64,000 bases of DNA from contig CM055068.1 in the NCBI GenBank assembly GCA_029204045.2, forward strand, positions 32,619,028-32,683,027, in the 5' to 3' direction. The notes under the pieces are model-generated. The model did not search any database and was not told where the DNA came from. It worked only from the letters and a program-made list of their open reading frames with translations. A program made the translations under genes and the position numbers. This stretch comes from Tillandsia leiboldiana (Eukaryota; Streptophyta; Magnoliopsida; Poales; Bromeliaceae). Shown here piece by piece: positions 22,423 to 32,234 of this stretch; position 1 is the stretch's first letter, and every line of letters starts with the position of its first letter.

Positions 22423-23010
22423 AAAGAAAAAGTGTTATGCTCAAAAGATGTGGAAAGAGTTACATTCCCAATGAGGAGTGTGAAAACTACCACCACATGG
22501 AGGAAAGAGCTACCACCTCGGTCGTCGAGTACTGTGTGCAGCTACCACATGTATTCCAAGCAAGGTTTTTCAAGTTCGATTAAATAAAATGCATGTTGAA
22601 ATATTTGACTCTGTCAGAATTTCAAGGTTGGTATAAGGTGGGAATTTTAATGAAAGATGCTCAAAGAGACACTCTCTTCAATAAATTGACTAGATATATT
22701 ATCTAACTTATCTGGGATTTCAGACATCTATTGATCTTTGTATTTCATTTTCTTTACCGAATTGATGATTTGATAAAGGCATTACTCATAAGATCAAGTT
22801 AGATGTAATTGAAGTTGTTCAACTTTAAGGGATTTAATTTTTATAAATTTTCGTTTCATTTGTTGGATGTTATTGATAGATTTGGCATAATCTATTTCTT
22901 GTTGTATGAAACGATGATTTTCATTTAAAGTTGATACACAAAAGTGCTTACAATCTTTTTCTGGATTTTCTAGAATTTTTCTGAATTTTTCTGAAGAAAA
23001 AGTTGGAGCC

Positions 23011-23120
23011 GATCCGGGTTGGACAAGCCGATCCGGATCCCAAACGCAGGTATTCTCTGCGGGTAGCCGATCGGATCGGAATCACGAACTGATCCGGATC
23101 GCGGCTAGGGTTTTATATAG
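23011..23120 (+). promoter_or_regulatory. LTR-like promoter upstream of the extra ORF (copia B)
   Basis: Perfect GATCCGGATC palindromes lie at 23030-23039 and 23091-23100, with degenerate ones at 23011 and 23070. They are followed by CTAGGGTTTTATATAG (TATA at 23114-23120). The 3' LTR uses the same two ingredients: six perfect palindromes (26037-26316), then TATATATAG (26386-26394). An independent promoter for the extra gene is inferred from this parallel. Confidence 0.5.
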
Positions 23121-23646
23121 AACAAAAGGGTTTGATTTATTTTTACTTCAATCTTTTGTTCAAAAGTCTCCAGAGCTTCTCTCTCTAGAATTCATCCATC
23201 TTGGAAGCTTTCGAACTCAAGTTTCTTCGATTCCAAGTAAGTTTTATTGATCAAAATCTCGGTTTTTTCACAGTTTTTTCATATTCTTCCTCAAAACGTG
23301 ATGAAATTTCTGTATCTTTTTCGTTTGTGGATGGTTTTTGATCAAATTTCTTTTGAAATAAGAACTCTGGGTAGATTAGTTTTGATTATATGCTAGGTAT
23401 TCTAATAATAAACGGATTTTTGGCCTTCGATTTCAAAAATTCGGTTTAGGGCATATAATGGGAATTTTCGAAAATCATTGCGATTGATCTACTTTTAAAA
23501 TTCCTTTTAAAAAACTAATTTGATTCTTAGTCTCTCTACACGATAATGATTGTTTGGGTACGATTTTCAAATTTTTGAAAATTAACAATTCTTTGTGTTC
23601 TTGAGTTGTTGCTCACAGGATTTTCTTTTCACAAGTAATAGCAACA

Positions 23647-25065
23647 ATGACGTTTTCATGGATCATCTTTCTACTAATTGCAATGGTACACACTCGAGCA
23701 ACAAACAAACTGAAAAGAGCTAAGAAAACTAACGGAAAGGTGAGTTTCTTCTTGTCCGCGATTCAGAGGCTGAAGCAGATAATCAAGAAGTAGATTGGGA
23801 CAAATTGTCGGATGATGAATCAATGCCTATTCAACCTAAGCAAAAGACTTTCGACACATCAAAAGGTAAAGCGCCAATGGCATCCTCTATCTCTATGAAA
23901 AGAAAGAGACTGGCTCGACGGTTTGGACGAGCACGAGGTTTCGAGATTACGAACCAATAGTTCCGGATTCTCCACCCCGTGAGGAAACAAGTGTTCGTTA
24001 ATGCGGATCGCCTAAGGGCATTTGAGAATCGTGAATGCATTGGCGAGAGGCATGTTAATATTGAGGCTCTGCGAGACCACTCCCCTGAGTTCGGTGTTCT
24101 GATTGAACAAGCAAACCTTATTCAAGTATGCCGATTCCCAGAAATGCTTGGATACTGTCTGCATCACGTGAGGACCTTCTATACAAATGCACGACACCTT
24201 CGAGAAAATGAAAACGGTCCGATGGAGTTTTACACGAATATCCAAGGCACAAGGTTTAAAATTACTCCACAATTGATTTGGCGAGGTTTTGGGAATGCAA
24301 GCCAGCAAGACAGGAGTTAATTACTTGAAGGGAAAGAGTTTGACAAACACGATGTGGCAAATGGTTATAAAGGAAATTTGTTTGGAGGGAACTCAATCAA
24401 CGGAGAAATCTGTCAAATCCAAAGAACTTCGTCTTGATCAGTACCGGTTCCTAAACTTCATCACATGTACAATATCCTTCCAAATTTGCAGACGAAAGTC
24501 TTGAGATGGGACGAATGCTGTTTTGTATCTCTTAGGACATCCGTCAGAGGCAATGGGATTAAATATCAACATTCCATACATTATTTGGAATAGAATGACG
24601 AGATATGTTGAGCATCCTCTCCCACTGAAGAATCCCATTTCCATTGATTATAATGAGGATCTTAAAGAAATTTCAGGTTGATATTAGTTCAACGACTTAT
24701 CATCACTGCTTGGGCATGATCGATGAGTCCACCATTGTCAAATCCCTTCATAAGTTGCCCCATGTCACTCCAGTCCCTCCATGCGGAACGAAACCCAGTA
24801 CCGGCACTTCTGCATCACCATCACAACCAGGACCCGCACCAGCGGATGAAGCATCAGTCTCATCCATCTACAAAGAACAACAACGATTATCCTTTGAGCA
24901 GGAACAGATTTTGAAGGAACAGAAGAAAATTTCCAATGAGCTTGAGCTCATCACGGCAGCTCATATTACCATACTAAGAAGGTCAATTCAATAAACAAGC
25001 TGGTGAAAAAGATGTTCTCTAAGATGGGCTGCACGAGCTCTGAAGACTCTGACTCAGATGATTGA
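23647..25065 (+). pseudogene. Extra post-pol ORF of copia B (env-position; plant-transposon-like domain)
   Basis: It starts at the ATG at 23647 with a hydrophobic segment (MTFSWIIFLLIAMV), then a Lys-rich and an acidic stretch. A central region follows (RECIGERHVN; HHVRTFYTNARHL; EFYTNIQGTRFKITPQLIW; then GLNINIPYIIWNRM). It resembles the domain often annotated as putative plant transposon protein (I believe Pfam Transposase_32). Next are a Pro/Ser-rich linker, a Glu/Gln/Lys coiled coil (QQRLSFEQEQILKEQKK, near 24885-24940) and an acidic tail SSEDSDSDD ending at 25065. Frameshifts occur near 23740-23760, 23940, 23995, 24290, 24440-24540, 24660 and 24990. The parent protein would be about 450-470 residues. 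The role is unknown. Confidence 0.65.
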
Positions 25066-25795
25066 TTTGTGCTCGAACTTTGCTTTTTCTTGTGCAGATT
25101 TTTAACCTTTTTCTTGTGCAGGTTTTAAGTTTTAGTTTTTAGTTTTAATTCTCACAGTTTTGGTTCTTGAACTTGTTAACTTTTCTCTCCGTTTTGGTAA
25201 TTTTGGCTAACTTTGTGACAAAAAGGGGAGAGAATATTAGAACAGTTGAACAATGAAACTATGATTGTCCAGTTGCATGAAGGTAAGTAGAAATGAAACG
25301 ATGATTGTCCAGTTGTGAACCATGAAGGTAAGTAGAACTTCAACTTTTGGTTTTCGGTTTTCTTTGTGATTGCATGCATGCCTCAACTAACTATCGATTA
25401 ACTATTTGGGCATGTAATATAACTAACAAGTTGATGTTCACTAACAAGTTTTGACATTTGGATTTTAATTGCATAGAAGATATGTTGGTGTTTAACTATG
25501 ATCAAATTACATATCTGAATATATAAATGTCATGGTAAGTATAAATGAGTATAAACTTCATTTCTGTGTGTGGTTTTGAATGACATAAAATTCTTGATGT
25601 ATCTAACGATTTCTTTTGTCAAGAATGATTTCTTTTGCAGAGAGTACAGATGTCTAAGTCTAGAGTCTGTTTTAGGAGTTTAACTCATGTATCTATCTTT
25701 ATTTGGATCTCTTTGTAAATTTTTGTTGTATGGTGATATCAACAAAATATCTTTTTGAATTTTCTTGAGTGGATTTGTGTTTTGTCACGAAACCG
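25066..25795 (+). other. Untranslated stretch between extra ORF and polypurine tract
   Basis: AT-rich sequence with no coding frame. It includes a short direct duplication (GATTGTCCAGTTG at about 25262 and 25302). It presumably forms the 3' untranslated part of the element. Confidence 0.6.
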
Positions 25796-25809
25796 CCAAA
25801 GGGGGAGAT
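25796..25809 (+). other. Polypurine tract (copia B)
   Basis: CAAAGGGGGAGAT abuts the TG of the 3' LTR. This is the usual copia/Sirevirus form. Confidence 0.85.
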
Positions 25810-27125
25810 TGTTACGGAATTTGAGTTGGCGTATTTCGTGAGTTCGGTTAAGTCTTGAAGATTGAAGATAAAGAAGGTTGGATCATATAACTCAATCTCA
25901 AGAAAGAAGAATTCAAAAGGATCAGGTATGTTTAACTAATTATCTTTGGTGATCCGAATACTTCTTATAGTGTAGAAACACTTGGATGAATTTTTATTGC
26001 ATAAAAATCAAAAACTGGACATGGGACATGTTCAGGATCCGGATCAGACATTCCAATCCGGATCCCGAAGGTGTTCGTTCATACGCAATTCAATCCGGAT
26101 CGTAGCCTCCTTTGATCCGGATCCCGAACACTGGTTTACCATGATTTATGAACGATCCGGATCAGGCTTTCCAATCCGGATCCCGAACGTTGGTGTTTGG
26201 TGAAAGTGTATGAACGATCCGGATCAGGCACTTCGATCCGGATCCCGAACCTTTGTTTTTCTGGAAACTGTCTGTCTCGCTACTGCAATCCGGATCGCCG
26301 AAGTCCGATCCGGATCGCCGTCCTAAAAAATTCCAGAAAAGGTAGTTTTGATTTTTGACTTATCCTCTTCCAATGGTTTCTAACCTATATATAGACCCTT
26401 TAATTCATCTTTTAGGGTAACCACGAAAAAGAGAAAAAAGACGACCGAAATAGATAGATCCACATATAGAGAAGAAAGGAAATCAATAGATTCATTTATG
26501 TTTCTTCATCTATACTGATATTTGATTCTAGGTTTTCATACTCACATTTTGAGTAGAATCAAATCAATGAATACTTAGATGGTTATTCCGATCTATTTCT
26601 AATCTAAGTATTCGGCGGATCATCACCACCCAAAAAATAACGATTTTCCCAAATCGGCGCGTGGACTCGCTGGCCTTTTGGATTCAAGGTGCACCGCTCT
26701 GTGGATTCGGAGCGAGGTACGTTCGTGGATTCGAAGCGTGCTACTGGGTGAAGACGTGGATTCGGTCGGACGTCGTGGACTCGACGTTGGACGTCGTGGA
26801 TTCGGCGTTGGACGCAGATCGTGGATTCGAGAAGCGCGTGGAGCGAGCGGGAGAAGATCAACTAGGAGCGTATGGAAAAGGTTGAGTCGTCTGTGAGTAC
26901 GGTATATCACCTTGTACGTGTTAATTCTAGTGGATTTCACCGTGTTATCGGTCCCGTGGTTTTTTACTCCGGTTTGGAGTTTCCACGTAAAAATCTCTGC
27001 GTGTTTATTTATTTTCCGCATTGGGTTTTATATCGCAAAGATTTTTGAGTGTTTATTGTTTACACCTATTCACCCCCCTCTAGGTGTTTTTTTCCCTATT
27101 TAGATCCAATTATACATAACCAACA
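25810..27125 (+). repeat. 3' LTR of copia B
   Basis: TGTTACGGAATTTGAG to ATAACCAACA, 1316 bases. It is the counterpart of 36214-37501 on the other strand. It holds six perfect GATCCGGATC palindromes plus several ATCCGGATC variants (26037-26316), a TATA box at 26386-26394, and a GATTCG-rich region near 26700-26830 in the R/U5 part. Confidence 0.9.
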
Positions 27126-27804
27126 TTAAACTCAGTATTATTTCTGTAATCACAAACAGTCAACATACGTACATACATACACACTATGCACCAAAACTGA
27201 AGTGTTCTCACGGTCGATCAGTTTGAAAGGTAAATCCACAATGGTTATTAAAACGACGCCCACTCGGCGGCTTGGATTTTAAAACTAGGTTCACGAAAAC
27301 AACATAAAACCACAGGGTTTGAAAACAGTGACCACGACACTTAGGTTTTGAAAACGGTTTCGCAAGCCTTTTGGGTTGGTTTTCTCTTTTCCGTTTCGAA
27401 AGTGGGCCAACAGAAAGAGGAAAGGAAATTTAATAAATAAGCAGAATGTTGCCGACATCCACACCGGACCCCACGAGGATATCGAGAACCACACATAAGT
27501 CTACAGTAATAAATGAAAGCACGAAAAAAGAAAGGAGGAAAATCCAGTTCGGGTCTCCAGGGACCCAGAAACTCCTGCCTCGGCCTCACCGTCGCCTAAT
27601 CTCCCCCCTGAGGATCATGTCACAAAGTGGGAAGTCAGCGACAAAGTAATATACTAATAAACAGGGTAAAGCAATGTGCCAAGCGTAACTATTCGGAGCA
27701 ACACCCTCCAAAACGGGAAAACCACGAACACCGCAACCTAATCCTGGGCCACTGCCCCGGCACACACATACGAGCACCTACCTCGGTAAACCACGTCGGG
27801 CACC
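27126..27804 (-). other. Degenerate LTR-like stretch of the gypsy 4 family type
   Basis: No coding frame. On the minus strand it carries recurrent blocks of the form GTGTCGTGGTCAC...TTTTCAAA, like those in the gypsy 4 LTRs (near 42640-42790) and at 37980-38130, and a GGCGACGGTGAGGC block. It therefore looks like a diverged, incomplete LTR of a related element. It ends at the assembly gap. Confidence 0.4.
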
Positions 27805-27904
27805 NNNNNNNNNNNNNNNNNNNNNNNNNNNNNNNNNNNNNNNNNNNNNNNNNNNNNNNNNNNNNNNNNNNNNNNNNNNNNNNNNNNNNNNNNNNNNNNN
27901 NNNN
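27805..27904. other. Assembly gap, 100 N
   Basis: Exactly 100 N, the usual placeholder for a gap of unknown size. It falls where LTR-like sequence on the left meets mid-gag of gypsy 2 on the right, so the 5' LTR and gag start of gypsy 2 are unresolved. Confidence 0.99.
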
Positions 27905-30900
27905 GGCAGCTTGCCTGGGAGGAGTTCCGACGATGGTGCTGGACACCTATTTTATGACCAGTGTGAAGAAGAAGTTTGGAGGACGACTTGAAGAACCTGC
28001 AGCAGGGCGATCGATCGGCTCATGCCTATTTCCAGGAGTTCACGGAGTTGCCTGAACTGTGTGCCCTTCGTCGCTCGTGACGGTCCGCACCAGGTTTGAG
28101 TTGTTCGAGGGAGGCCTCCGTCCAGAGATTTATACACTGGTGCATGCTCAGCGATTTCAGACTCTGGAGGCAGCCGCAGAGCATGCACAGTGGGTGGAGA
28201 GAGGTGATCAGGTGGTGGCCAGACAGAGGGCCGCGGTCGCTCAGAGCTCCGACAGAAAGCGACCAGCCCAGGGACGAGGGGGGACAGGCCAGTACTTGGA
28301 GGCCGCCCCGACCGCCACCGCCTCAGTTCCCAGGCCGTGGGCGTTCAGAGCGGCGAGGGCCTAGTGGGTCCCAGAGGCTCTCGCAGCAGCAGCAGCAGCA
28401 GCAGAGATCGCAGTCGTCGCAGCGCGGGTCTCAGCGGCAGCCACAGCGACAGCGACAGTCTCAGCAGCAGCAGTCCCGACAGTCCACGGGCTCCCAGCAG
28501 TTGTATCTTCTGTGGAGGTCCGCACTTCCCCGGCACTTGCGACCAGCGGTGGGGTCGCTACTACGGATGTGGACAGCCAGGGCACATTCGAGCTGCGTGC
28601 CCCTTTTCGACTTCAGCCGCTCCTTCTTCAGCATCTGCCCCAGCATCACTCGCAGCAGCGGTCGACGGCTCAGCGGCCTTTTGCTCTAGCAAGCAAGCCA
28701 TCTTCTTCCCATCCCACCGATTATCGCCCTCCAGCTCAGAGTGGGCGAGCGTATGCTGCACAGGTAGAGGATTCTTCAGCAGCGGACCATATGGTGGCAG
28801 GTATCACCTTACTCTCTGGCATTAGGACACGTACCTTATTTGATACTGGAGCATCACATTCTTTCATTAGTAGATCTTTTGCATCATTACATGGGTTAGA
28901 AGTAGGATTTTTGCCATGTGCACGAGAGGTTCAGATTCCCGATCACACTTTGCACGTAGAGGAGTGTTGTTGGTCCTGCCCGATGCAGATCGAGTCCTGG
29001 ATTATGCCAGCAGACCTGTTGGTCTTGAGACAGCTGAGGGACTTTGATGTGATTCTTGGGATGGACTGGCTGGCTCGGTATTTCGCGGACTATTGACTGT
29101 GCCGCGAGGACTGTCACTTTTAGAGAGCCAGGCCAGGAGATGTTTGTATATCGGGGATGTCAGAGTGCTTTCTTTGCCTCTGTGGTTTCGACTTCCCCAG
29201 CGAGGCGGATGATTCATCGAGGATGTGTAGCCTTTTTGGCTAGTGTTGTTGAGGGGCCTACGGCGACACCGGGACTCGGGGATATTCCTATTGCCCGCGA
29301 GTTTTCGGATGTTTTTCCACATGAGATGACTAGTATGCCGCCAGACAGAGAGATTGAGTTTGTGATTGACGTAGTTCCAGGAACTGCGCCAATCTCTAAG
29401 GCTCCTTATCGGATGGCACCGGCTGAGCTGCGAGAGCTTAAAGCACAGCTGCAAGATCTAATGGATAAGGGCTTTATTAGACCAAGTGTGTCGCCTTGGG
29501 GAGCACCGGTGCTATTCGTGAAAAAGAAGGATGGGTCACTTCGGTTGTGTGTGGACTATAGGGAGTGGAACAAAGTGACCATTAAGAACAAGTACCCTTT
29601 GCCGCGCATCGATGATCTCTTTGATCAGCTGCAAGGGTCTTGTGTATTTTCCAAGATTGATCTACAGTCTGGTTACCACCACTGAAGGTGAAGGCCGAGG
29701 ATATTCCTAAGACTGCTTTCAGATCACGGTACAGACATTATGAGTTTACAGTTATGCCATTTGGATTGACTAATGCCCCTGCCGCCTTTATGGACTTGAT
29801 GAACAGGATATTTCGGCCCTTTCTGGATCGTTTTGTGGTGGTGTTCATTGATGATATCCTTATTTACTCCCGAAGCGAGGTCGAGCACGAGGAGCACTTG
29901 AGGACTGTGCTACAACTTCTACGAGATAAGAAGTTGTATGCCAAGTTGTCAAAGTGCGAGTTTTGGCTTCGGGAGGTAGCTTTCTTGGGCCATGTGATTT
30001 CCGCCGCCGGTGTAGCAGTAGACCCGGCGAAGATTGAGGCAGTTCGAGATTGGCCCCGACCGACGACTGTATCTGAGGTGCGCAGCTTCATGGGGTTAGC
30101 TGGTTATTATCGTCGGTTTGTGGAAGGCTTTGCGAAGCTTTCCACACCCCTCACTCGGTTGACGCGTAAAGGAGTTAAGTTTATCTGGAGTGAGGACTGC
30201 CAGAGGAGCTTTGAGGAGCTAAAGGATAGATTGATGACCGCTCCTATCCTTTCCCTCCCTGTTATGGGGAAAGGATATGTGATCTACAGTGATCCATCGC
30301 ACAGTGGACTTGGATGCGTGCTGATGCAGGAAGGGAGGGTAATTGCTTATGCATCAAGACAGCTTAAGGATTACGAGAAGAATTACCCTACCCATGACTT
30401 GGAACTTGCTGCTGTGGTGTTGCACTGAAGCTTTGGCGCCATTACCTATATGGGGAGCACTGTGAAATCTACACCGACCACAAGAGCCTAAAGTACCTGT
30501 TCACGCAGAAGGAACTGAATTTGAGGCAGCGCAGATGGTTAGAGTTACTGAAGGATTACGATGTGGATATCCTTTACCATCCAGGAAAGGCCAACGTGGT
30601 TGCAGATGCTTTGAGTAGGAGAGCGGTGCAGAGTTTGTCCATGTTGATTACAGAGCAGGCGCCACTATTAGAGGAGTTGAGACGGCTCGAGATAGAGGTT
30701 GTATCCCCTGGGTCTCTGCTAGACTGATGTCTTTGGTCGTGCAGCCCACTCTACTCGAGAGGATCCGGGAGAAACAGAGCGAGGACCCCCATTTGACCAA
30801 GATTCGAGATCAGATTCCGAGGGATCGATCAGGGGATTTTTCAGTTGATACTGCGGGAGTACTGAGGTACAGGGATCGAGCCTGTGTGCCAGTGGATTCT

Positions 30901-32187
30901 GAGATCAGAGAGCAGATATTGAGAGAGGCCCATTATACACCTTACACCCTTCATCCTGGGGGGACTAAGATGTATAAGGACCTCAAGACACACTTCTGGT
31001 GGAATGGCATGAAAAGGGATATTGGGAGGTTTGTGTCTCAGTGTTTAACTTGTCAGCAGGTAAAAGCTGAGCATCGTGTGCCAGCTGGCAAGTTACAAAG
31101 TCTTCCAATTCCCGAGTGGAAGTGGGACCACATCACGATGGATTTTGTGGTCGGATTACCGAGGGCACAAGGAGGTGCAGATGCTATCTGGGTAGTGGTG
31201 GATCGACTTACCAAGTCAGCGCACTTTTTGCCTATACAGACTACTTGGCCACTCGAACGACTAGCCCAATTATACTTGGATGAGATAGTGAGGTTACATG
31301 GGGTGCCAGCTTTTATAGTGTCAGATAGAGACCCGAGGTTTGTTTCGCGATTCTGGGGGAGTTTACAGACTACCTTGGGGACTCAGCTCAGATTTAGTAC
31401 AGCTTTCCACCCACAGACTGATGGACAGTCAGAGCGGACGATTCAGATCCTTGAGGATATGCTGAGGGCTTGTATCCTAGAGTTTGGTGGTGGATGGATT
31501 CGACACTTATCACTGGCCGAGTTTGCGTACAACAATAGCTTTCAAGCGAGCATCCAAATGGCTCCGTTTGAAGCGTTGTACGGACGCAAATGTCGATCAC
31601 CGCTATATTGGAGTGATGTGGGGGAGAGAAGGACTCTGGGACCAGATTTGTTGCTAGAGGCAGAAGAAAAGGTCAGAGTGATCCGACAGCACCTTCAGAT
31701 CGCTCAGAGTCGACAGAGGAGCTATGCTAATGTTCGGCGACGAGACTTAGAGTTTCAGGTGGGAGAGCATGTATTTCTGAAAGTCTCGCCGTCCAAAGGG
31801 ATAAGGAGGTTCGGTATTCGCGGGAAACTCAGTCCCCGATACATTGGACCCTTTGAGGTATTGGAGCGTATCGGGCCAGTTGCTTATCGACTTGCACTTC
31901 CCCCGAGACTGGCTGGTGTCCACGATGTCTTTCATGTTTCCACTCTGAGGAGGTACGTCTTCGACCCGTCGCACGTCATCGACTTTGCACCACTCGAGGT
32001 CAGCGAGGATTTGAGATATGAGGAGCGCCCGCTGCGAATTCTAGATCGGGAGATGAAAGAATTGCGCAATCGGACCATCCCCTATGTGAAGATCCTCTGG
32101 AGCAATCATGATGAGCGCGAGGCGACGTGGGAGCTCGAGTCAGCGATGATGGACGCCTACCCCTACCTGTTCGAGGCTCAGGATTGA
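27905..32187 (+). pseudogene. gag-pol: Gypsy 2 gag-pol, many single-base frameshifts in first half
   Basis: The domains are those of gypsy 1 from the gag domain on. Against gypsy 1 it has single-base gains or losses near 27975, 28050, 28096, 28271, 28484, 28649, 29087, 29683, 30420 and 30711, so the frame is broken repeatedly. From 30727 to 32187 the frame is open, without the extra T that breaks gypsy 1. It includes the integrase HHCC and DDE motifs and the chromodomain-like end. It shares the knuckle Cys-to-Tyr, YREW and YSDPS changes with gypsy 1. Confidence 0.88.
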
Positions 32188-32234
32188 GGTATGATTTTCG
32201 TTTCGAGGACGAAACTTTTGTTAGTGGGGGAGGA

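Larger units (their letters stand above)
22078..23646 (+). other. Conserved spacer between pol and extra ORF (copia B)
   Basis: These 1569 bases match the 1568-base spacer of copia A almost in length and along the sequence. There is no coding frame. Landmarks in order: a purine-tract-like site (22411-22422), a GATCCGG-type palindrome region with TATA box (23011-23120), a CT-rich leader, and a possible 3' splice site (TGCTCACAG near 23619) shared with copia A (CTTCACAG near 520 on the minus strand). A leader intron is possible but unproven. Confidence 0.65.
19856..27125 (+). mobile_element. Ty1/copia element B, 5'-truncated, with 3' LTR
   Basis: This plus-strand relative of copia A starts abruptly within the integrase domain. 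It then has the rest of pol, the conserved spacer, the extra post-pol gene, a polypurine tract and a complete 3' LTR (25810-27125). Gag, protease, the integrase N-terminus and the 5' LTR are absent. Several frameshifts show it is dead. Because its left part is complementary in order to copia A, it confirms the element structure independently. Confidence 0.88.

Noticed and set aside
23738..23746. AAAGGTGAGT as a 5' splice site in the copia B extra gene
   Set aside because: Copia A continues coding through the same place without an intron; a small frameshift explains the copia B sequence.
23647..25065. Naming the post-pol gene a true viral envelope gene
   Set aside because: One hydrophobic N-terminal segment and a coiled coil are not enough; there is no fusion peptide, second membrane anchor or cleavage site, and the middle resembles a plant-transposon domain.
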